A stretch of DNA of 54,719 nt from an uncultured SAR86 cluster bacterium (GCA_902596165.1 CACJSU010000011.1:1-54719); one strand, 5' to 3'. Counted from the stretch's first letter, positions 1 through 9,297 are shown. Program-made: numbers and translations. The notes: generated by a model from the sequence alone, not told the origin.

Positions 1-964
1 ATTTTGCTTGATTGAATCCAGATTTAGTTAAATAGTCCTTTGGTTGAATTTGTTTATCTCTTCCAAATTGTCGGGTGTCTAGCATTATCAAATGTATTAG
101 CTTGCCAATCTTAAATTCTCTAAATATTCTTCTTTTATTTTGCTGCTCCCTTATTGGCATCCATTCATAGTAAGCCTTGATAGCAGCCGATCTTCGTGCA
201 TAGAAATCACCCTCTGACCCATCCTCAGAATGATTTTCTGCTCCATGTTTCCAAGCATCATTTGAAAACTCATGATCATCCCAAACTGCAATTAGTGGTG
301 CATGCTTATGCAGAGCTTTGGAGCCTTGATCTTTTTTATACTGAGCATGCCTCAGTCTGTAGTCGGAAAGAGTCACCATCTCATGCAAGGGCTCAGGAAC
401 TCTCTTTAATTTTTCTGCCTTATCTGTTGCATAACCTCCCATAGGATATTCATACAAATAGTCTCCTAAGTGCAGCCAAAGGTCTAAGTTATTTTTTTCA
501 GCCGCTGCTTGGTAAGCATTGAAATATCCTGCAGGAAAGTTACTGCAACTGAAAATTCCAATTTTTGCAGCTATTGTATTTTCTGAAAATGTTTTTGACT
601 TACCAATTTCTGAGATTGCATTTCCTGCTCTGAATCTATAAAAAAAACCTCTATCACTATCACAATAGCGCTTTGCTAAAAAATCATATTTTATTGTGTA
701 GTCTGACAGAGAAGAAGTTTGTAATTTCTTTGAAAAAATAATTGAGGAAAAATTTTTATTTTCTGAGACTTCAAGTATTACTTCTATGGGTCCGGTTTGT
801 TGAGGGGTTACTCTAGTCCACAAAATCACTCTATCATTTAGCGGATCTCCACTGGCAACGCCATGATGAAAAAAATAGACATTCTTTGAGCAACTGGAAC
901 CTATTGATGCTGAAAGACTGATTGCTCCAATTGAAGAAATTTTTAGAGCCTGCCTCCTTTTCAT
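1..964 (-). CDS. PhoD-like alkaline phosphatase/phosphodiesterase, C-terminus cut by window edge
   Basis: The frame opens at an ATG (964-962) and stays open to base 1, giving 321 codons without a stop; an in-frame TAA lies four codons upstream of the ATG. The N-terminus MKRRQALKISSIGAISL resembles a twin-arginine signal (RRQALK) with a hydrophobic stretch, so export is likely. VASGDP and WTRVTP match the PhoD N-terminal domain, and LHLGDYLYEYP followed by WDDHEFSND match the metal-binding core of the PhoD phosphatase family. Members release phosphate from phosphoesters outside the cytoplasm. The remainder of the catalytic domain lies beyond the window, so a complete active site cannot be confirmed. 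Confidence 0.88.
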   Translation of the reverse strand, partial: MKRRQALKISSIGAISLSASIGSSCSKNVYFFHHGVASGDPLNDRVILWTRVTPQQTGPIEVILEVSENKNFSSIIFSKKLQTSSLSDYTIKYDFLAKRYCDSDRGFFYRFRAGNAISEIGKSKTFSENTIAAKIGIFSCSNFPAGYFNAYQAAAEKNNLDLWLHLGDYLYEYPMGGYATDKAEKLKRVPEPLHEMVTLSDYRLRHAQYKKDQGSKALHKHAPLIAVWDDHEFSNDAWKHGAENHSEDGSEGDFYARRSAAIKAYYEWMPIREQQNKRRIFREFKIGKLIHLIMLDTRQFGRDKQIQPKDYLTKSGFNQAK

Positions 965-1026
965 AACAAAATATTAACAGTCATTTGTCTGAATGCTAAG
1001 CAAAAAATTAGTCTATTATTCTAGAA

Positions 1027-1353
1027 TTAATCTTGTTTGTTTGCAGGCTGTATATTTATAGGTAAAGGAGATACTTGGCTTTTATTTTGTTTGATCTTGG
1101 CTTCGCCAGACTCAATAACCTCATCAATTCTAATTACTGAATTGATAGGAATATATGATCTCTCAACAGACTTAAACTCTTTTTCTAATTTTTCAGATGT
1201 TGGATCAACTACTAGCTGTTTATTTTGATTAAATATATACTCTTCGACCTCTATGAAACCGTACATGTCACTTTGATAAATTTGTTTTGCAAAAATCTCG
1301 TAGATTTCTCCAAGCTGCATAAAAATTATTTTATATGTAGTTTTCTTCTTCAT
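1027..1353 (-). CDS. DUF1820 family protein
   Basis: A 108-residue cytosolic protein without signal peptide or membrane segment. The conserved stretch YKIIFMQLGEIYEIFAKQIY, then SDMYGFIEVEEY, VVDPTSEKL and RSYIPINSVIRIDEV, is what I recognise as DUF1820, a small family common in gammaproteobacteria with no assigned function. It is divergent from miaB with only ten bases between the two start codons, so their promoters must overlap each other or the neighbouring coding sequence. The C-terminus is a short polar tail. Confidence 0.85.
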   Translation of the reverse strand: MKKKTTYKIIFMQLGEIYEIFAKQIYQSDMYGFIEVEEYIFNQNKQLVVDPTSEKLEKEFKSVERSYIPINSVIRIDEVIESGEAKIKQNKSQVSPLPINIQPANKQD

Positions 1354-1363
1354 AATTAGATAT

Positions 1364-2698
1364 ATGGGTACAAAACTTTATATTAAAACTTATGGTTGTC
1401 AAATGAATGAGTATGACAGTCAGAAAACATTAGAGATTCTTAAACAAGATCCAACCATCGAAGAGACAAGCAATCCAGATGACGCAGATATTATTTTGCT
1501 TAATACTTGCTCTATAAGAGAGAAAGCTGAGGAAAAGGTTTATTCTGAATTAGGAAGGCTTAATAAATTAAAAAAGTCTAATCCAAATTTGAAAATTGGA
1601 GTTGGTGGTTGTGTGGCCACCCAAGAAGGTAAAAATATTTATAAGCGGGCTCCATTTGTTGACTTAATTTTTGGGCCTCAAACTATTCATAAAGTCCCCT
1701 CCTTGATCAAGGAAGAAAATAAAATCCAAGCCGTTGATGTATCTTTTCCAATTGAGGAGAAATTTGATTCATTGCCCCAGCCGGATGCTACCGGCGTATC
1801 TAGCTTTGTATCAATTATGGAGGGTTGCTCTAAATATTGTTCTTTTTGTGTTGTTCCATATACCAGAGGCGATGAAGTAAGCAGGAAACCTGAGCAAATA
1901 TTTGATGAAGTAGCAAGGCTAGTTGAGCAAGGAGTTTCAGAAATTATTTTTGTTGGGCAGAACGTCAATGCATATAAATATTCATTGAATGGAAGAGTTT
2001 TGGGTCTATCAGATTTAATTGAAGTATGTGGCAGCATTGACGGGGTTGAAAGAATTAGATACACAACCTCTCATCCACTAGAGATGACTGATGATTTGAT
2101 AGATGCATATGGGCATGTTCCGCAGCTAGTAAGTCATTTGCATTTACCTGTTCAGTCAGGCTCAAATGAAATTCTTACAAAAATGAAAAGAAATTATTCA
2201 AGGGAGGAATACATTGAAATAATTAATAGATTACTTAAGGTACGGCCAAATATTAAAATTTCTTCTGATTTTATAGTTGGGTTTCCAAATGAAAGTGATT
2301 TTGATTTTCAGCAGACCATGGATCTTATTGAAAAAATTAGGTTCGACGCATCATTCAGTTTTATCTATTCTGCAAGACCAGGCACACCCGCTTCTCAGCT
2401 TGAAGACTCAGTTAAATTAGAGACAAAAAAAGAGCGCTTATACATTCTTCAGAAACGTATTGATGAGCTGCAATTAAATTATAGCAATGATCTAGTTGGT
2501 ACCATTCAAAGATGTTTGGTTACAGGCATCTCAAAAAAAGATATCAACCAATTGCAAGCAAGAACTGAGTGCAACAGAGTTGTAAATTTTGACTTCCAAA
2601 ATATCAATATTCTAGGTAAATTAGTAGATATTGATATTACCAAGGCATACCAGCGTTCATTGATAGGCAAGATTTTAAATTCTAAGGGAGTTTCTTAA
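1364..2698 (+). CDS. miaB: tRNA-2-methylthio-N6-dimethylallyladenosine synthase MiaB
   Basis: Radical-SAM methylthiotransferase that adds the 2-methylthio group to i6A37 of tRNAs reading UNN codons. The 444-residue length fits the family. The N-terminal UPF0004 domain carries the three auxiliary-cluster cysteines (C12 in YGCQMNE, C49 in NTCSIREKA, C83 in GGCVA), and the radical-SAM motif CSKYCSFC supplies C155, C159 and C162. A C-terminal TRAM-like region follows. It opens the plus-strand run miaB-ybeZ-ybeY-corC-lnt that is conserved in gammaproteobacteria; ybeZ starts six bases after its stop. Confidence 0.97.
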   Translation: MGTKLYIKTYGCQMNEYDSQKTLEILKQDPTIEETSNPDDADIILLNTCSIREKAEEKVYSELGRLNKLKKSNPNLKIGVGGCVATQEGKNIYKRAPFVDLIFGPQTIHKVPSLIKEENKIQAVDVSFPIEEKFDSLPQPDATGVSSFVSIMEGCSKYCSFCVVPYTRGDEVSRKPEQIFDEVARLVEQGVSEIIFVGQNVNAYKYSLNGRVLGLSDLIEVCGSIDGVERIRYTTSHPLEMTDDLIDAYGHVPQLVSHLHLPVQSGSNEILTKMKRNYSREEYIEIINRLLKVRPNIKISSDFIVGFPNESDFDFQQTMDLIEKIRFDASFSFIYSARPGTPASQLEDSVKLETKKERLYILQKRIDELQLNYSNDLVGTIQRCLVTGISKKDINQLQARTECNRVVNFDFQNINILGKLVDIDITKAYQRSLIGKILNSKGVS

Positions 2699-2704
2699 AG
2701 CTTA

Positions 2705-3673
2705 ATGGCAGAAATCAATCAAACTCTTACTCAACTCAAGCTTGAACCAGCAAATACAAAAAACCTTAAATCTTTTGTTGGAGAATTAAATGGAAATCTT
2801 AAAATTCTTGAAAAGAGTTTTGGGGTCAAAATATTTCAAAATGGAAACAAGGTAAGCATTTCAGGCAATGAAGAAAATATTAAGAAAGCCTCTAATGCAA
2901 TTCAAGATTTATATGCAACTACAGCTCAAGGAATTGAGCTCTCTAAGGAAACTATCCAGATGGTGATAACCAATAATGAAGAAATTAACCCCTTCCCTAT
3001 CTCATCAAGCGGAAAAGAATACACCATCAAGACGCCAAAAAGAATAATTAAGCCCAGAGGAAAAAATCAAAATGATTATTTGGGCAATATGAAAAATTTT
3101 GAGGTTAACTTTGGAGTAGGCCCAGCCGGAACAGGAAAAACATATTTAGCTGTAGCAAAAGCAGTTGAGATGCTAATTCAAGAAGAGGTAAAAAAAATTA
3201 TTTTGATACGACCCGCTGTAGAGGCTGGCGAAAAACTTGGATTTCTTCCTGGAGATCTGTCACAAAAAGTTGATCCTTATCTTCGTCCACTATATGACGC
3301 TTTATACGAAATGCTTGGTTTTGAGCAGGTTGTAAGATTGTTAGAAAAAGAAATTCTTGAAGTTGCCCCCCTAGCATATCTACGAGGGAGAACGCTGAAT
3401 AATGCTTTTATTATTATGGATGAAAGTCAGAATACTACAGTTGATCAAATGAAAATGTTTTTAACTAGGATGGGTTTCGGTTCTTATGCTGTAATTAATG
3501 GAGATATGACGCAAATTGATTTGCCAAAAAATATTGAGTCTGGCCTTTCTCATGCATTGAAAGTTTTGGACAAAATTGAAGACATTGGTTTTACAATTTT
3601 TAATTCCAGAGACGTAGTGAGACATCCTTTGGTAAGAAAAATTGTTGATGCATACGATCAATTTGATAAATAA
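2705..3673 (+). CDS. ybeZ: PhoH-like ATPase YbeZ
   Basis: PhoH-family P-loop ATPase of 322 residues. The Walker A motif GPAGTGKT lies at about residues 139-146 and the Walker B-like IIMDESQNTT near residue 235. An N-terminal KH-like region (about residues 20-75) precedes the ATPase core. In E. coli YbeZ is encoded beside the ribonuclease YbeY and has been linked to ribosome and RNA quality control; the same neighbours here support that assignment. The 3' end overlaps ybeY by 26 bases. Confidence 0.95.
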   Translation: MAEINQTLTQLKLEPANTKNLKSFVGELNGNLKILEKSFGVKIFQNGNKVSISGNEENIKKASNAIQDLYATTAQGIELSKETIQMVITNNEEINPFPISSSGKEYTIKTPKRIIKPRGKNQNDYLGNMKNFEVNFGVGPAGTGKTYLAVAKAVEMLIQEEVKKIILIRPAVEAGEKLGFLPGDLSQKVDPYLRPLYDALYEMLGFEQVVRLLEKEILEVAPLAYLRGRTLNNAFIIMDESQNTTVDQMKMFLTRMGFGSYAVINGDMTQIDLPKNIESGLSHALKVLDKIEDIGFTIFNSRDVVRHPLVRKIVDAYDQFDK

Positions 3674-4130
3674 AAAATTGAGTCTTAATATTTTAACCCA
3701 TGACTTCAGAGAGCTCTCTAGAGAGTTAGTATCAAAGTTAGATCTTTTAACTGAACATATTTTGATTGATCAAAATAAAGATCAGTTAGTAGTAAATCTG
3801 AAGCTAATATCAAGCAAGGATATGATAAAGCTTAATAGAGAATTTCGGTCTAAAGCATTAGATACAAATGTTTTATCTTTTCCTATAGGCAAAGATATTC
3901 AAAAAATTTCAGGAGAGCTGGGTGATATTGCTATGAGCCTACCCTTCATACAAAGTGAGTCAAAGAACTTGAATCGAGACCTAGAGGATCATATGATGCA
4001 TTTATTAGCTCATGGAATACTGCACCTGCTAGGTTTTGATCACACAGAAGACCAAGATGCAAATATAATGGAAGCACAAGAGATTAAATACTTAAAGTTT
4101 TTTAAAATAGCTAATCCTTATTTAATATGA
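3648..4130 (+). CDS. ybeY: Endoribonuclease YbeY (rRNA maturation factor)
   Basis: Zinc-dependent endoribonuclease involved in 16S rRNA 3'-end maturation and late 70S quality control. The signature HGILHLLGFDH (H-x3-H-x5-H) is present near the C-terminus, and NREFRSKALDTNVLSFP matches the conserved substrate-facing region. I chose the ATG at 3648; two in-frame TTG codons immediately upstream (3642, 3645) are possible alternatives. The gene overlaps the end of ybeZ and shares an ATGA junction with corC, implying translational coupling. Confidence 0.95.
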   Translation: MHTINLINKKLSLNILTHDFRELSRELVSKLDLLTEHILIDQNKDQLVVNLKLISSKDMIKLNREFRSKALDTNVLSFPIGKDIQKISGELGDIAMSLPFIQSESKNLNRDLEDHMMHLLAHGILHLLGFDHTEDQDANIMEAQEIKYLKFFKIANPYLI

Positions 4131-4969
4131 CAAATCAAGATACTGAAAAAGACCAACCTCCGTCGAGCCTTTTAAACAAAATTAAACGCTTTTTTACCAT
4201 TAAGCCATCAAGCTTAGATGATGTATCTGTGTTGCTGGAAGACGCCCTTAGTGCAAGGCTAATAGACAAAGAGGCTCAATTTATTGCCGAGCGAGCAATT
4301 AGATTGGGAGATACAACGGTAAAGGAGATAATGGTGCCTAGGGTTGAGATGGTAACACTTGCTCCCGATGAAGAGCCCATGAGCATGATTAATAGAATAA
4401 TTGATTCGGGCCATTCTAGATATCCTGTCCTTGGGCCTGCAAAAAATGAAGTTCAGGGCATTTTGCTTGCAAAAGACCTACTTCCAACCATTAACACACA
4501 ACTAGAAGACTTCAATTTTAGTGATTTAATAAGAGATATTAAGGTTGTTCCTGAGTCTAAGAAAGCAGACTCCTTGCTTGAAGAATTTAAAAAGGATCGT
4601 TCGCATATGGCCATTGTAATCGATGAATATGGGACCATATCAGGATTGGTTACCATAGAAGATATTTTAGAAGAGCTCGTTGGCGAAATTGAAGATGAGC
4701 ATGATTCAGATGAAGAGGATCTTATTCAAGTCAGCGAGCATGAATACATTGCCGATGCTACGCTTGAGCTATCAGAATTTGAGAATAAATTTAATAAAAA
4801 TTTTAACGGCATAGATGCTGAAACTTTAGCTGGTTTATTTATAAATAAATTAGGATTTCTTCCAAAGGTTGGAGATAAGATTGATTTGGATGACATGATT
4901 CTAGCCGTAACGGCTGCAGACAAAAGAAAGATAAAGAAAATTGGCATTACAATTAAAACAAATACATAA
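4127..4969 (+). CDS. corC: CorC/YbeX-type CBS-domain protein
   Basis: A 280-residue cytosolic protein with two CBS domains (from about VKEIMVPRVEM through LVTIEDILEELVGEIEDEHD) and a C-terminal CorC/HlyC transporter-associated domain. There is no DUF21 membrane domain, so it is the short YbeX/CorC form linked to magnesium/cobalt efflux and, more recently, ribosome metabolism. The start codon overlaps the ybeY stop (ATGA at 4127-4130). Its 3' end overlaps the likely start of lnt by 29 bases. Confidence 0.93.
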   Translation: MTNQDTEKDQPPSSLLNKIKRFFTIKPSSLDDVSVLLEDALSARLIDKEAQFIAERAIRLGDTTVKEIMVPRVEMVTLAPDEEPMSMINRIIDSGHSRYPVLGPAKNEVQGILLAKDLLPTINTQLEDFNFSDLIRDIKVVPESKKADSLLEEFKKDRSHMAIVIDEYGTISGLVTIEDILEELVGEIEDEHDSDEEDLIQVSEHEYIADATLELSEFENKFNKNFNGIDAETLAGLFINKLGFLPKVGDKIDLDDMILAVTAADKRKIKKIGITIKTNT

Positions 4970-6419
4970 AGCCTCTTTCGTATCATATATATTTTTAGGT
5001 CTTAGTGGTGCGTTATCAACGCTAGCTTTTAGCCCTTTTGATATTAAGCTGATTCTCCCATTCACATTGGCAATTTTAATTTTTTTTACAGTCAATTCAA
5101 AAAATTTTATTGATGCCTGTAAGCATGCTTTCGCTTGGGGGCTTGGGTATTGGATAAGTGGGACAGGATGGCTAATAGTAAGTATTTACTATTATGGAAA
5201 CACTAATATTATAATATCTTCTCTTATTATATTATTAATGGGTATTCTGCTGTCTGCTGCATTTATTGCCCCTTTTGCAGCTGTACGATTAATCCAATTT
5301 ACTCATAATATTCTTTTGAAAAGTTTATTTCTTGCAAGTATTTTGATTATATTAGAGCTATCTAGATTTATATTATTAGGGGGCTTTCCATGGCTATTAC
5401 CAGGATTGGTACTTCTAGACACATATGGACAAATCATGATTCCAATCTTTGGAGTGTATGGTGCCTCATATATCATTTATTTTTTTGCAGCTTTGATAGC
5501 TCTATCGATATTAGAGAATAAAAAAATTTTTTTATTTTTGGGAATATTAAGCTTATCAATTTTGATTCCCAATCAAACAAATCTAAATGAATCGCTCGAT
5601 GAAAATTTAAGCGTTTCAATCATTCAGCCATCCTTGGACCCTTTCAAAAAATATATGGAAGGATCTGAGCTGAACATAGAAGATACATTAATAAATTTAA
5701 CAAATAATAGCAGTCATGCAGATTTGATAATTTGGCCAGAATCACCTTTGCCATATTTAGAATCAAACCCAAGAATGAATCAGCTAATTAATAGAATAGA
5801 AGAGGGGTCAACAGTTTTATCTGGGTCCTGGAAATACTCAAACAATAAGTTACATAATTCAATGACTATATTTGGCTCCGATCAAACATACTCGAAAAGG
5901 CATCTTGTGCCTTTTGGAGAATATGTACCCTTTGAAAGTATATTAAGAGGATTAATTGAATTCTTTAATATGCCCATGTCTTCTCTAAGTGCTGGCGAGT
6001 CTAATCAGGGGCTACTTAAATATAGAGATTATAAGATCTTAGGAATGATCTGTTTTGATATAGCATTTCCCTTAAGCTACTTAAATGAAATAAAAGAGTC
6101 TGATTTTATTGTTAATATCAGCAATGATACTTGGTTTGGAAGTTCATATGGACCCTATCAACACCTTCAAATAGTTCGGGCGAGAGCGCTGGAGGCTAAT
6201 AAGTGGGTTGCAAGGGGCACCTCAGATGGCATTTCAACAATTGTTGATAATAATGGAACTATTGTTTCTTTATTGGAAAAAGGAGTTAGAGGCTCTCTAG
6301 ATGGAAGGATTTATAAAACTTTAAAATCAAGCTTCTTTTATCTATATGGCTATATTATTTCACCTATTTTAGCTTTAATTATGATGTTTGTTGTTCTTAT
6401 AATAAAATTAAGGAAATGA
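4941..6419 (+). CDS. lnt: Apolipoprotein N-acyltransferase
   Basis: Inner-membrane enzyme that N-acylates the N-terminal cysteine of lipoproteins. About six hydrophobic segments occupy residues 10-215, followed by a nitrilase-like periplasmic domain. The catalytic Glu-Lys-Cys set is visible as E267 (WPES), K319 (KRHLVPFGEY) and C371 (CFDIAF); E327 of the conserved FGE is also present. The cysteine is followed by Phe-Asp where E. coli has Tyr-Glu. The start is TTG at 4941, within corC, because no ATG or GTG exists before the first membrane segment. The stop overlaps the next gene by ATGA. Confidence 0.93.
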   Translation: MALQLKQIHKASFVSYIFLGLSGALSTLAFSPFDIKLILPFTLAILIFFTVNSKNFIDACKHAFAWGLGYWISGTGWLIVSIYYYGNTNIIISSLIILLMGILLSAAFIAPFAAVRLIQFTHNILLKSLFLASILIILELSRFILLGGFPWLLPGLVLLDTYGQIMIPIFGVYGASYIIYFFAALIALSILENKKIFLFLGILSLSILIPNQTNLNESLDENLSVSIIQPSLDPFKKYMEGSELNIEDTLINLTNNSSHADLIIWPESPLPYLESNPRMNQLINRIEEGSTVLSGSWKYSNNKLHNSMTIFGSDQTYSKRHLVPFGEYVPFESILRGLIEFFNMPMSSLSAGESNQGLLKYRDYKILGMICFDIAFPLSYLNEIKESDFIVNISNDTWFGSSYGPYQHLQIVRARALEANKWVARGTSDGISTIVDNNGTIVSLLEKGVRGSLDGRIYKTLKSSFFYLYGYIISPILALIMMFVVLIIKLRK

Positions 6420-6949
6420 AACTTTTAACATTAATTTTATTGCCTTTCTTATCTTTTTCCCTTTTTGGAGATTACATTATTGAAGTGAGTATTTCGGAGC
6501 AAAGGCTCTACTTAATCAATAATGGTAATGTTATTAGAAGCTATCCTATATCAAGTTCTGCATATGGTGAGGGGCAGATAGAGAATTCATTAAAAACTCC
6601 ATTGGGAAAACATGAGGTTAGAACAAAAATTGGAACTAATGTCCCTAAATATCAATTTTTTGTAAGCCGTGAGCATATTTCTCAAAAAGTAGAAATTATT
6701 CATGAGGCAATTGATTCTCCAGATGATTTCATCACAACTAGGATTATGTGGCTTTCAGGTATGAAAGAGGGCTTTAATAAGGGTGGAAATGTCGATTCAT
6801 TCAACAGATTCATTTACATTCATGGCACTCATGAAGAGGGCTTGATTGGTGAAAAAGCATCGCATGGATGCATCAGGATGCTAAATCATGATGTTTTAGA
6901 GCTTTTTAGGATAATTCCAACAAAAACTGCTGTAAATATCTATTTATAG
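6416..6949 (+). CDS. L,D-transpeptidase (YkuD domain), exported
   Basis: A 177-residue protein with an N-terminal signal peptide (residues 1-18, hydrophobic core LLTLILLPFLSFSLF) followed directly by a YkuD catalytic domain. The active-site signature is HGT (H136) and SHGCIRM (C152 nucleophile). Such enzymes form 3-3 peptidoglycan cross-links or attach proteins to peptidoglycan in the periplasm. No LysM or other wall-binding domain is present. It is translationally coupled to lnt (ATGA overlap) and ends the operon, ten bases before the convergent fad gene. Confidence 0.92.
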   Translation: MKLLTLILLPFLSFSLFGDYIIEVSISEQRLYLINNGNVIRSYPISSSAYGEGQIENSLKTPLGKHEVRTKIGTNVPKYQFFVSREHISQKVEIIHEAIDSPDDFITTRIMWLSGMKEGFNKGGNVDSFNRFIYIHGTHEEGLIGEKASHGCIRMLNHDVLELFRIIPTKTAVNIYL

Positions 6950-6959
6950 TCATTTAACC

Positions 6960-9119
6960 CTATACACCGCCCATATTGGTGTTTTTAAAGCTTAGTAGCT
7001 GAGCTCGTTCCTCTGGAGCAGGGGCCTCACCAAAGGCGCCTGATTTTTCTGCCAGCCTCTTTAACATTGGAGCAGGTTTCCAGAAATTTTCATCTAATGC
7101 TGAAAAATCACTCATTTTATTAATTACTTCAGACAAGCCTTGTTGATTAGCATAGAACATCGGGCCACCCCTCCATATGGGGAACCCATAACCATTTATG
7201 TAGACTATATCCATATCACCAGACCTTTGAGCCACGCCTTCTTCTAGAATACGTGCTCCCTCATTAACGAGAGCTAATATGCACCTATCAACTATTTCTT
7301 GATCAGAAATTTCTCTTCTTTGGATGTTATTTTGTTCTGAGATTTCTTTGTATATAACTTCATTTTCTGGAGCAGGATTTGGAGCTCTGGAGCCTTCTGA
7401 ATAATTATAAAAACCTTTGGAGGTCTTTTGACCAAACCTATCTTGCTCACATAATGCATCTGAAATTTTATTAGCTAGCGGAGTTTCCATTTTGGCTAGC
7501 TTACGAGCCCTCCATCCAAGATCTAAACCAACCAAATCCATCATCCTAAAAGGTCCCATGCTCATACCAAATGATTCTAAAGCGCTATCAACTTGGTTTG
7601 GAAGAGCGCCTTCTAGTAATAACATATTTGCTTGATATGTATATCCAGCTAACATTCTATTACCTATGAACCCAGGAGCATTTAGTGATACAACAGCTGC
7701 TTTACCCATCTTCTTTCCAAGAGACATTACAGTTGCCATAGTTTCATCTGAAGAATCTTTACCTCTAACAACTTCAAGCAGCCGCATTACGTTTGCTGGA
7801 CTAAAAAAGTGAGTACCCACTACTTTCCCAGGCCTACTTGTTGATGCAGCTATTGCATCTATATCTAGTCCTGAAGTATTAGATGCAAGGATGGCATGCT
7901 CTTTGGTGATAGCATCTAATTTTTTGAAAATTTCTTGTTTTAAATCAAGATTTTCGTAAACAGCCTCGACTGCAATATCAACATCAGCAAGATCATCATA
8001 TGTTAGCGTTGGAGTTATTAAGCCCATCACCATATCTTTTTGTTCTTGAGACATTCTTCCTTTGTCCACCATCATTTGATAATTTTTTTCAATAACTCCC
8101 ATCCCTCTATCTAGATTTTTTTCATCTTGATCAAGAACTAAAACCGGTATCCCAGCATTTGCAAAATTCATTGCAATTCCTCCACCCATTGTTCCTGAGC
8201 CAACAATGCCAGCAGAGTTTATTGTAAGTAGAGGAGTATCTTTGGGAATATCAGAAATTTTTGAAGCAGCACGTTCACCAAAGAATATATGAATCATGGC
8301 TTCGCGTTGAGGATTCATTAAACACTCTAGAAAATATTCAGACTCTTTCTTCATACCAACATCAAAATCATCTTCATTAATAGCAGCCTCTACACAAGCT
8401 ATAATTTGACCAGGAGCAAATTGACCTCTTCTAGTTTTTGCTGCCAATGCTTTAGCTTCTGCTAGAACATTTTCATCACCCCTAGCTTCGAAAACTTTTT
8501 CATTCTTATCTCTTACTTTGGGATGCTCATTAGACCCAATTTTCTCCTGAAGAAATGCAATCGCATCCTCCATAAGAGAATTTTCTGATATTGCATCTAT
8601 TACGCCTTGCTGAAGAGCTTTTTTAGCTGACATTGGTGTACCTGCAATCATCATCTTTAAAGCTTGCGAAGGGCCAATTAGCCTTGGAAGCCTTTGTGTG
8701 CCTCCTGCGCCAGGTAATAAGCCCAAATTTACTTCAGGTAGACCAACAATAGCCTTGTTTGTACCCATTCTATAGTTACATACAAGGGCTGTTTCTAGAC
8801 CGCCACCCAAAGCAGTCCCATTAATAGCAGCCAAAACAGGTTTTTTACTAAATTCTATGTCTTTTAAAGTTGTGTGAAGGTCAGGGCCATCAGACTTTTG
8901 ACCAAACTCTGAAATATCTGCTCCAGCAATGAAAGATCTGCCTGCCCCAGTAAGGATAATGCCCTCAATTGCATCATCTTCATTGGCTTTGAATATATAT
9001 TCTGCTAAACCCGCTCTAACGCCGCTACTTAGAGGATTAACTGGTGGATTATCTACCTCTAAAATAGCAATATTTCCATTAACACTATAGTTAACCTTAC
9101 CTTTCAATTCATTTGTCAT
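6960..9119 (-). CDS. Bifunctional enoyl-CoA hydratase/3-hydroxyacyl-CoA dehydrogenase (FadB/FadJ type)
   Basis: A 719-residue trifunctional-type alpha subunit of fatty acid beta-oxidation. The N-terminal crotonase domain (about 1-200) shows GRSFIAGADISEFG and GTALGGGLETAL for the oxyanion hole and LPEVNLGLLPGAGG carrying the catalytic glutamate. The dehydrogenase domain begins with the NAD-binding GIVGSGTMGGGIAMNFA, with HFFSPANVMRLLEVV further on, and two C-terminal dehydrogenase repeats close the protein. It is not followed by a thiolase gene (fadA/fadI) here, so the partner lies elsewhere. FadJ and FadB cannot be separated on this evidence. An inverted repeat lies about 60-85 bases upstream. 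Confidence 0.93.
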   Translation of the reverse strand: MTNELKGKVNYSVNGNIAILEVDNPPVNPLSSGVRAGLAEYIFKANEDDAIEGIILTGAGRSFIAGADISEFGQKSDGPDLHTTLKDIEFSKKPVLAAINGTALGGGLETALVCNYRMGTNKAIVGLPEVNLGLLPGAGGTQRLPRLIGPSQALKMMIAGTPMSAKKALQQGVIDAISENSLMEDAIAFLQEKIGSNEHPKVRDKNEKVFEARGDENVLAEAKALAAKTRRGQFAPGQIIACVEAAINEDDFDVGMKKESEYFLECLMNPQREAMIHIFFGERAASKISDIPKDTPLLTINSAGIVGSGTMGGGIAMNFANAGIPVLVLDQDEKNLDRGMGVIEKNYQMMVDKGRMSQEQKDMVMGLITPTLTYDDLADVDIAVEAVYENLDLKQEIFKKLDAITKEHAILASNTSGLDIDAIAASTSRPGKVVGTHFFSPANVMRLLEVVRGKDSSDETMATVMSLGKKMGKAAVVSLNAPGFIGNRMLAGYTYQANMLLLEGALPNQVDSALESFGMSMGPFRMMDLVGLDLGWRARKLAKMETPLANKISDALCEQDRFGQKTSKGFYNYSEGSRAPNPAPENEVIYKEISEQNNIQRREISDQEIVDRCILALVNEGARILEEGVAQRSGDMDIVYINGYGFPIWRGGPMFYANQQGLSEVINKMSDFSALDENFWKPAPMLKRLAEKSGAFGEAPAPEERAQLLSFKNTNMGGV

Positions 9120-9178
9120 AATTATCTCTGGATTAAAAATTAATCTGAAATTATATATATTTTTAGGGCTTTGGGCTG

Positions 9179-9203
9179 AAATATGTTTATTCTAAGCATA
9201 TTT
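9179..9203. repeat. Inverted repeat upstream of the fad gene
   Basis: AAATATG (9179-9185) and CATATTT (9197-9203) form a perfect 7-base inverted repeat with an 11-base spacer. It sits 60-84 bases upstream of the fadB/J-type start codon, where an operator would be expected. The region around it is extremely AT-rich, so chance is a serious alternative. I do not recognise it as a FadR consensus site. Confidence 0.35.
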
Positions 9204-9262
9204 ATTATAAAAATAATAAAAATTTATATATAAAAATAATTAAAATTTATTTATCATTTATA

Positions 9263-9290
9263 TTGATATATTAATATAAATATATATAAT
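9263..9290 (+). promoter_or_regulatory. Sigma70-type promoter for the leader RNA/peroxidase unit
   Basis: A -35 hexamer TTGATA (9263-9268), a 16-base spacer and a perfect TATAAT (9285-9290) predict a transcription start at about 9297. That coincides with the first base of the hairpin series beginning at 9298. The surrounding AT-richness raises the background for -10 boxes, but box quality, spacing and position agree. Confidence 0.6.
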
Positions 9291-9297
9291 ATTATTT

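Noticed and set aside
196-444. Plus-strand open frame of 82 codons
   Set aside because: It lies antisense to the PhoD-like gene, whose minus-strand frame is continuous and contains recognised motifs.
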